A stretch of 64,000 bases of DNA from Planctomycetales bacterium (GCA_028285345.1 JANQPT010000014.1:558001-622000), one strand, 5' to 3'. Counted from the stretch's first letter, positions 23,314 through 33,655 are shown. Translations and numbers: made by a program. The notes: a model not told the origin generated them from the sequence alone.

Positions 23314-26154
23314 TCAGTCGGAGGCTTCGATGCCGATTGAGTGCGACGCCGCCGGTCGACTCGCCTGTGGAGTCGCGACGTGTTTATCGCCGCCTTTGGC
23401 CGGAACTCGGCCGGCATCGGTGAATTTCCAGGGGTGTTTTCGGCGGCTGTCGCGAGAAAAGAGCGTCAACAGTGCCGGCAGCATCACCAGAGAGACGAAC
23501 AGACAAGCACCCACGCCGACGACCAACACCAGCCCGAGGCTGTACAGTCCCCGATGCGAGGCGACCATCATGCTGCCGAAGCCGATCATCGAGGTGAGCG
23601 ACGTCAGCACGATCGCATTGGTCGTACTCGCCGACATCCGATAATTGGAGGTCTGCTGGCGAAAATCGTGTACGACGTGCACCCCGTCGTCGACGCCGAT
23701 GCCGATGACCAGCGGCAGCACGATCAGGTTCGCCGGATTGAGATCGACGCCCAGTATTCCCAAGATGCCCATCATGAGTGCTCCGCCCGCCAACGGCGGC
23801 AGTAAGGTCAGCAGCGCATCCTTAATGCTGTGGAAATCCAGCAGCAAGACGATGAACACCGTCAGCAGCGCGTAGCCGGCCACCGTGCGGTAGCTATGCG
23901 CGATCTGACGAGCGGCTTCGTAATTCTGCAGCGGCGTGCCGGTCACATTGGGATCGACTTTGCGGATCTCGTTGACAAACTTTTCCAACGGTTCATGGTC
24001 CCAGATTTCATAAGCGGGAAAAATCTGTACGAGCCACTTGCCGCTCTTGCCGACCATACGCGAGCGGACCGACTCGGGGAAATCCGTAACGGCGACCGGC
24101 TCCACGTTGGAATGTTGTTTGAGTCCGTGAAGTTTGCCCAGCAGATCGGCCGTCATGCGGTCTTCGTAGGATTCGATCAGCCTGATCTGTTCCTTGAGCG
24201 TCAATTCGTCGAAGCGGTCCAGGAATTGATCGAGCGCAGCGTAAGCTGCTTGAGCGACGGGAGAGGTTGAATCCTGGAGCTGTTCCCACAGTTCTTCAAC
24301 ACGCAGGCCGAATTTCTCCGGATCGGCTTCGTAAGTTTTACCGACGAGTTGCCGCAGTGCAGAATTCGGAGGCGGCAACTTTGCCAACCGGGCATTGATG
24401 GCCTGCACTTGGAGCATCGTCTTATCGGGAGGATACGGCGGCAGCTGAGAGGCAAGTTCTGTGACCCGTTTGACCCCCTGCAGTTTTTCGAATTCCCGTT
24501 TCAATTCCCGCGCTTGTTCCGGGCTGTCCGCTAACGACACCGCATAGAGCAGTGAGCCGTCTGACTGGTCGAAGACGCGTTTTTGCACGTTGACCGACTC
24601 CAAATCCTCCGCCTGCAAATTGAGGAGGTTGTCATCGTATTTGACATTAAACCCGAACATGCCGACGTAGCCGGTGACCGCCAGGCAGAGAATGACGACG
24701 AGCACAGGATGGCGGGAGGTCAGCCGTTTGAGCGCTTTGCCTTGAAAGGGAATCGGCAGTTGCTGTGGTTCTCGGTGACGGTCGCAGAGGGCCAGCAAGG
24801 CGGGCAGTACCAAAAAAGCGGCCACGACACACAACAATATGCCGCTGCCGGCGATGATGCCCAGTTCGGCGACGCCGAGAAAATCCGTAAATGCCGCGCA
24901 GAAAAAGGCGAGCGCCGTCGTGATGCCTGCGGTAATGATTCCGGCCCCGACGCTGGTCGACGTATCCAGCACTGCGGGCTGCAAGCCTTCCCCACCATGC
25001 CGCAATTCCAGGTAGCGGGCGAGATAGTGAATGGCGAAGTCGATTCCCAGTCCAATCAGAATCGCGAAGAAGGAGACCGAGAGGATATTAAGATGGCCGA
25101 CGACTCCGGTGGCCACGCCGAGCGACCAGGCCATGGCGACGGCCAGCATGGCCAATGCCATCAGTGGATGCCGCACGCCGCGAAACCCCACGATGAGCAG
25201 AACACCCACACCCGCAAAAGAAATGATCGACGCCATCAGCATCGCCTGCTGTGACTGCTGCATTTCGTCATATTCGAGCACAGGAATGCCGGTCAGCCCG
25301 AGTTTCGTGTCGGGATAGCGGCCTTGGAGCGTGGTCAACAACGACCGCAGCCGGACGATCGACTTGCTCGCGCCGGAAAAGTCGTTCTCTTCGACGACCG
25401 GCCGGACTCTGAGAAAGCCCATCGTTCCGGCGTCGTTCATCAAGTGAATTTCCTGCCCGCTTCGCGCCCGCAATTCTTGTCCAATCTCCGACATGTTCCG
25501 CCATGGAGATGAAAACTCGCTCTTCTGCTGGGAGAATTTGTTGAGACTGTCGGCGAAGATGATGGTTTGCTGATAGATCCCCTCGAGGATCTGCGGCGAC
25601 TCGGGAGCCTTGCTCTTGGAGGTCCGCTCGATCTTGTGCCGCAATCCGCGATAGATTGCCGGCAGATTGAACAGCGCCCAATTCCCTTTCAGCACCTGGC
25701 TCAACTCGCTGAGTTCCCGTTCGATTTGATCCAATTCGTCCGGGGAAAGGTACTGTAGGCCCTTCGACCGAAGTTCGGGTGCGTCGGTGTCGGTCCGATA
25801 AAGCACCTGAGCGAAATTCTGTTTGTCCGCCTCGAGCTGCGGGCCGAGATCGTCCAGTACCTTTTTGATTTTCTCGGGGTGGTCTCCTTCGACGACCACA
25901 ATCATGTCCGATTCATCACCGAAGTTTTCGGTGAAGCTGATCCACCGGCGGTGATAGTCGGCGCTGGGGTCAATCAGATCGGCGCGCTTGGTTTTGAAAC
26001 CGAGGTCGTGCAGCGCATAGCCGATACAGGCGACGGCGGAAAAAAATGCGATTAGCAACGCGGCCACGGGATAGCGCATGCCCCATCGCGTAATCGAGCG
26101 CAGCGGCAGCAACGCGGAGGTGTGCCTGCCAGGCTCGAAGGATGAGCGGGACAT
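23314..26154 (-). CDS. RND/MMPL-family exporter
   Basis: This 946-residue inner-membrane protein has the RND layout: a membrane segment near the N-terminus (MRYPVAALLIAFFSAVACIG), a large periplasmic loop (about 60-275), five further segments with ILIGLGIDFAIHYLARYLE, a second large loop, and a final membrane bundle with LVIGIGVDDGVHVVHDF. The two acidic D-bearing helices fit proton relay. Such single-subunit exporters move lipids or other hydrophobic molecules; the HpnN hopanoid exporter is one relative, and the ispH gene 234 bases upstream makes an isoprenoid link possible but unproven. Start ATG 26154 is chosen for the short cytoplasmic N-terminus; 25 codons upstream are open. Confidence 0.88.
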   Translation of the reverse strand: MSRSSFEPGRHTSALLPLRSITRWGMRYPVAALLIAFFSAVACIGYALHDLGFKTKRADLIDPSADYHRRWISFTENFGDESDMIVVVEGDHPEKIKKVLDDLGPQLEADKQNFAQVLYRTDTDAPELRSKGLQYLSPDELDQIERELSELSQVLKGNWALFNLPAIYRGLRHKIERTSKSKAPESPQILEGIYQQTIIFADSLNKFSQQKSEFSSPWRNMSEIGQELRARSGQEIHLMNDAGTMGFLRVRPVVEENDFSGASKSIVRLRSLLTTLQGRYPDTKLGLTGIPVLEYDEMQQSQQAMLMASIISFAGVGVLLIVGFRGVRHPLMALAMLAVAMAWSLGVATGVVGHLNILSVSFFAILIGLGIDFAIHYLARYLELRHGGEGLQPAVLDTSTSVGAGIITAGITTALAFFCAAFTDFLGVAELGIIAGSGILLCVVAAFLVLPALLALCDRHREPQQLPIPFQGKALKRLTSRHPVLVVILCLAVTGYVGMFGFNVKYDDNLLNLQAEDLESVNVQKRVFDQSDGSLLYAVSLADSPEQARELKREFEKLQGVKRVTELASQLPPYPPDKTMLQVQAINARLAKLPPPNSALRQLVGKTYEADPEKFGLRVEELWEQLQDSTSPVAQAAYAALDQFLDRFDELTLKEQIRLIESYEDRMTADLLGKLHGLKQHSNVEPVAVTDFPESVRSRMVGKSGKWLVQIFPAYEIWDHEPLEKFVNEIRKVDPNVTGTPLQNYEAARQIAHSYRTVAGYALLTVFIVLLLDFHSIKDALLTLLPPLAGGALMMGILGILGVDLNPANLIVLPLVIGIGVDDGVHVVHDFRQQTSNYRMSASTTNAIVLTSLTSMIGFGSMMVASHRGLYSLGLVLVVGVGACLFVSLVMLPALLTLFSRDSRRKHPWKFTDAGRVPAKGGDKHVATPQASRPAASHSIGIEASD

Positions 26155-26388
26155 GGGGTGGCTCAAAAGCAGAGGCGATGAATGGTAGTGCGGACCCCGA
26201 AAATCGCCGTTGCGGGTGCAAATTCGCAACGGGGGGATTTCAAATGACTTACAGCCGAATCGCGATCGATGCGGGCATTCTAGTGCGAAATCGCGGTGGG
26301 GGGCAAGTTGAGTGTGCTGTAAGGATCGATTGCGGCCGCACCCGGAGTCGCGGAGTTTTGAGATACTCCCATTCGCCCGGCTGACCAG

Positions 26389-27330
26389 CTACTGATTCGT
26401 CGCTTGAAGCTGCCGCAGTTCCTTGGGAAGTTGAAACTGCACGTTCTCCTCGCGGATCGTCGTCAGTTCGACGGAGGCGCCGTGGGATTCAACAAGATAA
26501 TCGACGCACTCCTGAACCACGACTTCCGGCGCGCTGGCGCCGGCAGTGATCAGCACGGTGTCGTCGCCGCGGAACCAGGTCTCGTCGATTTCGTCGGCCC
26601 CGTCGATCAAATAGGCCGGTTTGCCCATGTCGGCGGCGATTTCGGCGAGCCGCATGCTGTTGGAGCTGTTTTGGCTGCCCAAGACGAGCACGATGTCCGC
26701 TTCCGGAGCCAGTGTCGAAACCGCTTCCTGACGGTTCGTGGTCGCGTAGCAAATATCTTCTTTCGGCGGCGATTCGATATCGGGGAACCGCTCCCGCAAT
26801 CGTTCAATGACGACATTCGCCTCGGTGACGCTGAGCGTCGTTTGGGTCAGGTAGGCGATTTTGCTGCCGGGCGGATACTCCAACTCATCCACATCTTCGT
26901 CAGTTTCCACGAGCGTGATCGACTCGGGCGCCTCACCCATCGTGCCGATCACTTCGTCGTGCCCTTCATGGCCGATGAGCACGATGTTGTAGTTCTGCTT
27001 GGCGTAGCGAACCGCTTCCAAATGCACCTTAGTGACCAGCGGACAGGTTGCATCAATCGTCCGCAGTTTGCGTTGCGCGGCATGCTCCCGCAATGCGGGC
27101 GAAACGCCGTGCGCGCTGTAGAGCAGAATCGAACCTTCTGGAACGTCGTCCAGATCATTCACAAACGTCACGCCCTGGGCGGTAAACCGCTCCACGACGT
27201 ACTTATTGTGGACAATTTCGTGGTAAACGTAGATGTCCGGCCCACAAATGCGGATCGCCTCGTCGAGACAATCGATCGCCATATTCACGCCCGCGCAGAA
27301 CCCGCGCGGATTGGCCAACAGAATCCTCAT
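26389..27330 (-). CDS. ispH: 4-hydroxy-3-methylbut-2-enyl diphosphate reductase
   Basis: IspH (LytB) is the last enzyme of the MEP pathway and reduces HMBPP to IPP and DMAPP with a 4Fe-4S cluster. The cluster cysteines are at C12 (PRGFCAG), C96 (DATCPLV) and C194 (DICYATTNRQ). Catalytic H41 (IVHNKYVV), H74 (SAHGVSP), H124 and E126 (GHEGHDEVIGT) are all present, and TTNRQ and SQNSSNSMRL bind substrate. Length (313) is standard. Start ATG 27330; an in-frame TTG eight codons upstream is less likely. It lies between glmS and the RND exporter on the minus strand. Confidence 0.96.
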   Translation of the reverse strand: MRILLANPRGFCAGVNMAIDCLDEAIRICGPDIYVYHEIVHNKYVVERFTAQGVTFVNDLDDVPEGSILLYSAHGVSPALREHAAQRKLRTIDATCPLVTKVHLEAVRYAKQNYNIVLIGHEGHDEVIGTMGEAPESITLVETDEDVDELEYPPGSKIAYLTQTTLSVTEANVVIERLRERFPDIESPPKEDICYATTNRQEAVSTLAPEADIVLVLGSQNSSNSMRLAEIAADMGKPAYLIDGADEIDETWFRGDDTVLITAGASAPEVVVQECVDYLVESHGASVELTTIREENVQFQLPKELRQLQATNQ

Positions 27331-27366
27331 CAACCGCCCACCCGTAAAAACCAATCTGAAATCAAC

Positions 27367-27397
27367 GCCCCTCAGCCACCGGCTCTGCCGACGGTTC
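27367..27397. repeat. Diverged copy of the CCGGCTCYGCC palindromic repeat
   Basis: CCCTCAGCCACCGGCTCTGCCGACGGTTC matches the repeat units at 6811-6837 and 56783-56810, with changes in the outer stem that weaken the hairpin. It sits in the 166-base gap between glmS and ispH. Confidence 0.55.
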
Positions 27398-27496
27398 GTC
27401 GCAAGAGATTAACCGTTCTCGCGGTGACAACCATAACAGGGCCATCATAATCGCAACGGAGCAAGTGAGGGAAGCGGAGGCGGCTTTTGGGGCGAA

Positions 27497-29359
27497 TTAC
27501 TCCACCGTCACGCTTTTCGCCAGATTCCGCGGCCGATCGACATTGCAGCCGCGCAGAATCGCAATGTGGTAGGCTAGCAACTGCAGCGGTATCGATGTGA
27601 CGATCGGCTGCATATAGTCCTCGACGTCGGGGACGAAGATCACTTCATCCGCCGCGGCGGAGATCTCTTTATCCCCTTCACAGGCGACGGCGATCACCGG
27701 ACCTTTGCGGGCTTTGACCTCTTCGAGGTTGCTCATCACCTTGGGATAAATCGAACCGCGTGGGATCACGAACACGCTCGGCGTTGCTTCGTCGACGAGG
27801 GCGATTGGACCGTGCTTCATCTCGGCTGCGGGATAGCCCTCGGCGTGGATATAGCTGATTTCCTTGAGCTTCAGTGCCCCTTCCAGAGCAACCGGGAAGT
27901 TGTATTGCCGGCCGAGGTACAGAAAATTGGTGCGGTCGAAATAGCGGTCGGCGATTTCTTCGACCTGGTCGTTGCACTTGAGCGTTTGCTCTGCCAGCTT
28001 CGGCAGATTCCGCAACTGGGAGATCAACCGCTGTCCGGCGGGATAGGAGAGGTGCCGCATCCGTCCCAAATAAAGAGCCAGTAAAATCAACGCCGTGACT
28101 TGCGACGTGAACGCCTTGGTCGACGCAACGCCGATCTCCGGCCCGGCGTGGAGATAGATCCCGCCGTCCGCTTCCCGGGCGATCGTGGAGCCGACGACGT
28201 TGCAAATCGCCAACGTGGCGTGCCCCTTGCGGCGGCTTTCCCGCAGTGCCGCCAGCGTGTCGGCCGTTTCACCGCTCTGCGTGATCGCAAAGGTCATCGT
28301 CTGGTCGGTCATAGGCGGGTTGCGATAGCGAAACTCACTGGCATATTCGACTTCAACCGGAATGCGGGCGAACTCTTCGATCAGGTATTCCCCGACGAGT
28401 GCCGCGTGCCAGCTTGTGCCGCAGGCGGTCAGCACGATGCGGTCGATTTGCCGCAGAGCATGCAGGTCGACGTTGAGGCCGCCAAATTTGGCGCTGGCTG
28501 CGTCGTCGTCGATCCGTCCGCGCAGGCAATTTTCGAGCGATTGCGGCTGCTCGAAAATCTCCTTGAGCATATAACTTTCATATTCGCCCAGATCGATGTT
28601 TCCTGCGACCTGATCGAGGGTTTGAATCGAGGGCGACCGTTGCCCGGCGTCGCGGTGGATGATTTCCATGCCCTCCGGCGACAGGAACGCCCATTCGTGA
28701 TCGTCTAAATAGACCACTTCGTCCGTGTGACCTACCAGCGGGCTGGAGTCGCTGGCCAAATAGTATTCGCCCTGTCCGACCCCCACCACCAGCGGGCTGC
28801 CGGCCCGCGCGGCGACCAGGAGATCCGGATGGTCGCGAAAGAGAATGGCCAGCCCGTATGTCCCTTTGAGTTGTTTCAGCGCCACTTCGAGTGCGTTGCG
28901 AATGGTGGTCCGGTCGTGCGGATCTTCTCCCATTCGGACCCGTTCCTCCAAAGAGTGCGCGATCAAGTGGGCGATCACCTCAGAGTCGGTAGTGGTATTG
29001 AATACATAACCCCGGACCTGCAAAGATTCGCGGAGTGAGGTGTAGTTCTCAATCACGCCGTTGTGCACCAGCACGACTTCGCCGTTGCCGCCGATGTGGG
29101 GGTGCGAGTTCGTGTCGGTGGTTTCGCCGTGCGTGGCCCAGCGCGTGTGGCCGATGCCCAACTGTCCGCCAACGGGCTGTTCATCGAGCAGTTTGACCAA
29201 TTCGCCGACGCGCCCGGCGCGTTTACGAAGGTTAATTCCATCGCCGTTGCGCACAGCGATGCCGGCGCTGTCGTATCCGCGATATTCGAGCCGGTGCAGA
29301 CCTTCGATGAGAATTTCCGTCGCCGATTTGCCGCCGATATAGCCTACGATTCCACACAT
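27497..29359 (-). CDS. glmS: Glutamine-fructose-6-phosphate aminotransferase (isomerizing)
   Basis: GlmS makes glucosamine-6-phosphate from fructose-6-phosphate and glutamine, the first step to UDP-GlcNAc. The start MCGIVGYIGG places the N-terminal nucleophile Cys2; the glutaminase domain has YRGYDSAG, GHTRWATHGE and HNGVIENY. Two SIS sugar-isomerase domains follow (TACGTSWHAALV, then LGRQYNFPVALEGALKLKE) and the end AKSVTVE is the conserved C-terminal tail. Length 620 is usual. The start is fixed by Cys2; GGGAG lies 11 bases upstream. No glmS ribozyme is seen in the leader. It opens the minus-strand block, divergent from hemW. Confidence 0.96.
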   Translation of the reverse strand: MCGIVGYIGGKSATEILIEGLHRLEYRGYDSAGIAVRNGDGINLRKRAGRVGELVKLLDEQPVGGQLGIGHTRWATHGETTDTNSHPHIGGNGEVVLVHNGVIENYTSLRESLQVRGYVFNTTTDSEVIAHLIAHSLEERVRMGEDPHDRTTIRNALEVALKQLKGTYGLAILFRDHPDLLVAARAGSPLVVGVGQGEYYLASDSSPLVGHTDEVVYLDDHEWAFLSPEGMEIIHRDAGQRSPSIQTLDQVAGNIDLGEYESYMLKEIFEQPQSLENCLRGRIDDDAASAKFGGLNVDLHALRQIDRIVLTACGTSWHAALVGEYLIEEFARIPVEVEYASEFRYRNPPMTDQTMTFAITQSGETADTLAALRESRRKGHATLAICNVVGSTIAREADGGIYLHAGPEIGVASTKAFTSQVTALILLALYLGRMRHLSYPAGQRLISQLRNLPKLAEQTLKCNDQVEEIADRYFDRTNFLYLGRQYNFPVALEGALKLKEISYIHAEGYPAAEMKHGPIALVDEATPSVFVIPRGSIYPKVMSNLEEVKARKGPVIAVACEGDKEISAAADEVIFVPDVEDYMQPIVTSIPLQLLAYHIAILRGCNVDRPRNLAKSVTVE

Positions 29360-29565
29360 CGTTGCTTGTCTCCCTGAATCCACCAGATGATCGGCGGGAA
29401 CGTGCGAGTTGAAGATTTCGTCGAATCGTTCGTCTGTTAAAATGGGCGGAAAACTACCAGAAGATCGACGTTGGGGTCAATTGCGGTCTTCCGCGATTGC
29501 CGAATCGACTCATCGCCCCTATTTTGCCCGAGAGATGCATTGTTTTATAGACCGATGAATCCTTG

Positions 29566-30705
29566 ATGAACATGACGGAGATGTCCCGACCGCGAGCCGC
29601 CTACGTACACGTGCCATTCTGCGCGCACCGCTGCGGGTACTGCGACTTCACGCTCGTGGCGGGCCAAGAACAGTTGGCCGAACCGTATCTGCAGGCCTTG
29701 CAATTGGAATTGCAGCAAATCGAAGGCCGGCCCGAACTTGATACGTTGTTTTTTGGCGGCGGCACGCCCACACATCTGCCCCCTGATCAACTACGACGGC
29801 TATTTGATCTGGTGCTGGATCATTTTCAATTGGCGGGCGGGTGCGAATTCAGCGTGGAGGCCAATCCGGCTGGCTTCACGGCGGAAAAGATGAATCTGCT
29901 GGCCGATGCCGGCGTCAATCGCATTAGCTTAGGTATCCAGTCGTTTGACTCGTCGGTTCTCGGTCTCTTGGAGCGCGACCATCGACGCAAGGATATTGAG
30001 ACGTCGCTCAGTCTGCTCCGTCAGCGGTTCGACAATGTTGCCTTCGATTTAATTTTTGCCGTGCCGGGGCAATCCCTGGAATTGTGGTTTGCAACCTTAG
30101 GGCAGGCGATCGAATACGCTCCGCAGCATGTTTCGACCTACGGATTGACCTTCGAGAAGGGAACGGCCTTCTGGTCGCGGCGCGAGCGGGGCGAATTGCA
30201 GTCCGCTGCCGGCGACCTCGAAAGGGAGATGTATCTGGCGGCGATCGACCAACTGTCGTCCGCGGGATTTGAACATTACGAGATTTCGAATTTCGCCCGG
30301 CCGGGCTACCGTTGCCGCCACAACGAGGTCTATTGGACCGGCGGTTCCTATTACGGGTTTGGCCCCGGTGCGGCGAGGTATCTGAACGGACGGCGGACGA
30401 CCAACCACCGCAGCGTGACGACCTGGATCAAGCGGACGCTCGCAGGTGAGTCGGCTGTGGGCGAGACGGAGCGGCTCGCGCCGGAAGACCGCGCGCGGGA
30501 ATCGATTGCAATCGGCTTGCGCCGCCGGGAAGGGATTGAGTTTGCGACGTTTCAGCAATTCACCGGGTTTGATTTACCGGAGTTGGCGGGCGAGACGGTA
30601 AAACGCATGACCGAGCGGGGCTGGATCGAGCCGACGGCCGGTGGGATTCGTCTGACACGCGAAGGTTTGTTGTTTGCTGACACGGTGGCGGGTGAGTTCT
30701 TGTGA
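29566..30705 (+). CDS. hemW: Radical SAM protein HemW
   Basis: This 379-residue protein is HemW, a coproporphyrinogen oxidase-like radical SAM protein that acts as a heme chaperone. The cluster motif CAHRCGYC gives C19, C23 and C26; the following phenylalanine (YCDF) is typical. FFGGGTPTHLPPDQL and ISLGIQSFDSSVLGLLERDH are SAM-binding and family segments, and the C-terminal HemN-type domain (GIGLRRREGIEFATFQQFTG) is present. HemW lacks the extra cysteine of true HemN, as here. Start ATG 29566 is preferred over TTG 29563 or ATG 29581. Confidence 0.9.
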   Translation: MNMTEMSRPRAAYVHVPFCAHRCGYCDFTLVAGQEQLAEPYLQALQLELQQIEGRPELDTLFFGGGTPTHLPPDQLRRLFDLVLDHFQLAGGCEFSVEANPAGFTAEKMNLLADAGVNRISLGIQSFDSSVLGLLERDHRRKDIETSLSLLRQRFDNVAFDLIFAVPGQSLELWFATLGQAIEYAPQHVSTYGLTFEKGTAFWSRRERGELQSAAGDLEREMYLAAIDQLSSAGFEHYEISNFARPGYRCRHNEVYWTGGSYYGFGPGAARYLNGRRTTNHRSVTTWIKRTLAGESAVGETERLAPEDRARESIAIGLRRREGIEFATFQQFTGFDLPELAGETVKRMTERGWIEPTAGGIRLTREGLLFADTVAGEFL

Positions 30706-30777
30706 TGTTGCGCTAATGGTCGATCGAGTGACTCGTTTCTGGTTGTGCCAGGAAACATTACAAATGGTTCAGATTGG

Positions 30778-31143
30778 CTAGCTGCCGATCTGCTTGAGAG
30801 CCCAAATGGCGTTTTGACGCACCCACTCGTTCGAGTGATTCTTAAGTTTTTCGAGGCGTGGAATCGCGTCATGTGCATTTAACTGGCCAAGGCTTCTTGC
30901 GAGGTCTCCCAGTATGTTGCCGCCGGTCAACTGCGATAGGAGTGCGAGTAGCGGAGGCACTGCGCGGCGATCCCCAAGGTTTCCAAGTGCGCGAATAATA
31001 TGACATTTGTTTTCGTGCGTCTCGTCACTTTTTAGGCGTGCCAGCAACTGAGGAACGTAGCGCGCGTCTCCAGAACGTGATACGTCAATAATCGTCCAGC
31101 GTCTCCGGTTCTCGTCGCCCTTATGAAGAAGTTTGAGGACCAT
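30778..31143 (-). CDS. HEAT-repeat protein
   Basis: This 121-residue protein consists of about three HEAT/PBS-lyase-type helical repeats, each with an aliphatic helix and a DRRAVPPLLALL-like second helix (for example GDARYVPQLLARLKSD and ALGNLGDRRAVPPLLALLSQ). The solenoid serves as a protein-binding surface; the partner is unknown. There is no signal peptide, so it is cytoplasmic. The start ATG 31143 has no strong ribosome site. It is convergent with hemW and divergent from the DUF1549/DUF1553 gene. Confidence 0.75.
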   Translation of the reverse strand: MVLKLLHKGDENRRRWTIIDVSRSGDARYVPQLLARLKSDETHENKCHIIRALGNLGDRRAVPPLLALLSQLTGGNILGDLARSLGQLNAHDAIPRLEKLKNHSNEWVRQNAIWALKQIGS

Positions 31144-31366
31144 GACATGCAGGAATCACTGAGATCAACGTTCAGTTTGGTGACGCACCGCGCTGGTCAA
31201 ATTCTCTTTCTCTGTCCTGGACTCGTCGAAGCCAAGAAGGTTCGCCGACAAACCGATTCGATCGGTCGCTAGCGGCTAATCTTGGCCGGCTTCGGGTTGA
31301 AACGACGTGATTCGTCGCGGAAAATGGAAGGAAGAGGTTCATGTTGAGATTTATAGGCCGAGCGAT

Positions 31367-33655
31367 ATGTGCGGGATACGGCGACATTTCGACAGATGGC
31401 CGGCCGCAGTGATATTCGGCTGGCTGCTGACGGCCATGGTTCACGGTTCGCTCCTCGCTGAGGAGTTGAAGTCCGAACCCGACCTCTCCGCGTTCGAAAT
31501 TGAACTCTCTGACAGCGATTACGAGCACTGGGCGTTTCAACCGATCTCCGATTCGTCGCCGCCGAAACTCGATGACCCGTGGATCAAGAATCCGATCGAC
31601 GCCTTTGTGCTGCAGAAACTGCGTGCGGCGGGAATCGAGCCGTCGCCGCCCGCGGACGATCGCACCTGGATGCGGCGGGTCTATTTCGATCTGATCGGGC
31701 TGCCTCCCAAACCGGAAGACATCGCCGCGTTCTTGGCCGATTCGTCGGATGACAAACGTGCGCGTTTGGTGGACCGACTGTTGGCCGACTCCGGCTATGG
31801 GATTCGTTGGGGGCGGCGGTGGCTCGACGTCGTTCGCTATGCAGAGACCAACGGCTACGAGCGCGACGGTGACAAGCCGCACGCGTGGCGGTACCGCGAC
31901 TTCGTCATCGATTCGTTGAATGCGGACAAACCGTTCGATCAGTTTCTGACCGAGCAATTGGCGGGCGATGAACTGCAGGACGCCGATGCGGAGACGATGA
32001 TCGCCACCACGTTTCTGCGGCTGGGAACCTGGGACGACGAACCGGCCGATCCGATGGTGGACCGCTACGATCAGTTGGATGACGTGATCGGCACCGTCAG
32101 TTCCACGTTCTTGGGACTCACGCTTCGCTGCGCGCGGTGCCACAATCACAAGTTTGAGCCGATATCGCAACTCGATTACGCGCGAATGACGGCGATCTTC
32201 GAGCCGCTCAAACGCCCGCAGGACAAACGGACCGATCTCGACGTGCTGGTCGGCACCAAAGCGGAACTGGCCGCGCATCACGCAGCGGTCAAGCGGCACG
32301 AGACGGCGGTTGCGACCCTCAAAGCACAGATCGGCGCGCTGGATGAGCATGTGCGGGCGCGGTTTTTCGCCGCCGGTAAAACGAAGCTGTCATCAGCAGC
32401 GCTCACGGCACATCAGACCGCGGCGGATAAACGGACGACGGAGCAGAAGAAGCTCGTCAAAAAGACGCTGCGAAAACTTCAAAAGGAAATCCGCACGTCG
32501 CGAACTGAGTCGGAACAACGGCAGCGGGACGCGTTTCGCGCCTCGCTCAAGTCGGTTGAGGAGGCCAAGCCGGTTTCTCCACCGCGTGCCTACATCTGGC
32601 AAGAGGCGTCTGGTGAGATTCCGGTGACGCATGTCTTCCGCCGCGGCGACCCACGCACGCCCGCCGGTGCCGTTTCGCCCGGATTTCCCTCTGTTTTACG
32701 CACCGCGAATATTGAACTGTTGCAATCCGATGACGGGCACGGGACCTCGCTGCGGCGGCTGTCGCTGGCAGAATGGATGACCTCGCCCAAGAATCCGCTG
32801 GTGAGCCGCGTCGCGGTCAACCGCATTTGGCAGGGGCACTTCGGCGAAGGGCTGGTCCGTAGCGAAAACGATTTCGGCGTGATGGGACTGCCCCCCACAC
32901 ACCCGGAATTGCTGGATTGGTTGGCAACGCAATTCCGCGCGTCTGGCTGGAGCCTGAAACAGTTGCACCGGCTGATCGTGCTGAGCAACACGTATGCGCA
33001 GTCGAGTGCACAGTGCGACAAGCCGATGCAAACTGACGCCGAGAATGAACTGCTGTGGCGCTATCCGCTCACGCGGCTGGAGGCGGAGGTGCTGCGCGAT
33101 TCCATTTTGGCGGTCAGCGGAAAGCTAAATCTGCAGATGGGTGGGCCGAGCGTCTATCCCAAGATCTCCAAGGATGTTTTGGCCGGCCAATCACGGCCGG
33201 GATCCGGATGGGGGGCGTGGGACGAGTCAGCCGCGTCGCGGCGGGCGGTGTATCTCTTTGTGAAGCGTTCGCTGCTGGTGCCGATGCTGGAATTGTTTGA
33301 TCTGGCGGACACGACGTCGTCGTGCGAACAGCGGTCACGGTCGACGATTCCGACGCAGGCGCTGACGTTGCTCAACGGTGAATTTCTGAACCGGCAGGCG
33401 GGGTATTTTGCCGAGCGTCTGATCTCCGAAGCGGACGGCGATGACAGGTCGCGGGTGGAGTTGGCATATCAACTTGCACTGGCGCGTGAGCCAGAGGAAG
33501 CGGAGTTGGCCGCGTCATTAGCGTTTTTGGAGCGGCAACGTGAATTGATTCGGCGAGAGTCGGCAGGTAACGATTCGGCTGACGTCGAGCAGGAAGCATT
33601 ACAAGCGTGGTGTCTGGTGGTGTATAACTTAAACGAGTTTTTGTACGTGGACTGA
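31367..33655 (+). CDS. DUF1549/DUF1553 (PSCyt2/PSD1) exported protein
   Basis: This 762-residue secreted protein is of the type found in large numbers in Planctomycetes. The N-terminus has a signal peptide (WPAAVIFGWLLTAMVHGSLL). DUF1549 follows with WAFQP, IDAFVLQKL, DLIGLPP and WLDVVRYAETNGYE, then the heme-type motif CARCHNH at 255-261. A helical insert of about 100 residues precedes DUF1553, marked by NPLVSRVAVNRIWQGHFG and IPTQALTLLNGEFLNR. The N-terminal cytochrome domain PSCyt1 seen in longer relatives is missing. The function is unproven; a role in breakdown of complex sulfated polysaccharides has been proposed for the family from context. The usual partner DUF1501 follows after one inserted gene. 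Confidence 0.92.
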   Translation: MCGIRRHFDRWPAAVIFGWLLTAMVHGSLLAEELKSEPDLSAFEIELSDSDYEHWAFQPISDSSPPKLDDPWIKNPIDAFVLQKLRAAGIEPSPPADDRTWMRRVYFDLIGLPPKPEDIAAFLADSSDDKRARLVDRLLADSGYGIRWGRRWLDVVRYAETNGYERDGDKPHAWRYRDFVIDSLNADKPFDQFLTEQLAGDELQDADAETMIATTFLRLGTWDDEPADPMVDRYDQLDDVIGTVSSTFLGLTLRCARCHNHKFEPISQLDYARMTAIFEPLKRPQDKRTDLDVLVGTKAELAAHHAAVKRHETAVATLKAQIGALDEHVRARFFAAGKTKLSSAALTAHQTAADKRTTEQKKLVKKTLRKLQKEIRTSRTESEQRQRDAFRASLKSVEEAKPVSPPRAYIWQEASGEIPVTHVFRRGDPRTPAGAVSPGFPSVLRTANIELLQSDDGHGTSLRRLSLAEWMTSPKNPLVSRVAVNRIWQGHFGEGLVRSENDFGVMGLPPTHPELLDWLATQFRASGWSLKQLHRLIVLSNTYAQSSAQCDKPMQTDAENELLWRYPLTRLEAEVLRDSILAVSGKLNLQMGGPSVYPKISKDVLAGQSRPGSGWGAWDESAASRRAVYLFVKRSLLVPMLELFDLADTTSSCEQRSRSTIPTQALTLLNGEFLNRQAGYFAERLISEADGDDRSRVELAYQLALAREPEEAELAASLAFLERQRELIRRESAGNDSADVEQEALQAWCLVVYNLNEFLYVD

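Noticed and set aside
26404-27450. 348-codon open frame antisense to ispH
   Set aside because: It mirrors the complete, conserved ispH and has no ribosome site of note.
29360-29560. glmS ribozyme in the leader of glmS
   Set aside because: Known from Gram-positive bacteria; the leader lacks the core pairing pattern as far as can be judged by eye.
31172-32350. 392-codon open frame antisense to the DUF1549/DUF1553 gene
   Set aside because: Arg/Gln-rich shadow of a real gene with no recognisable domain.
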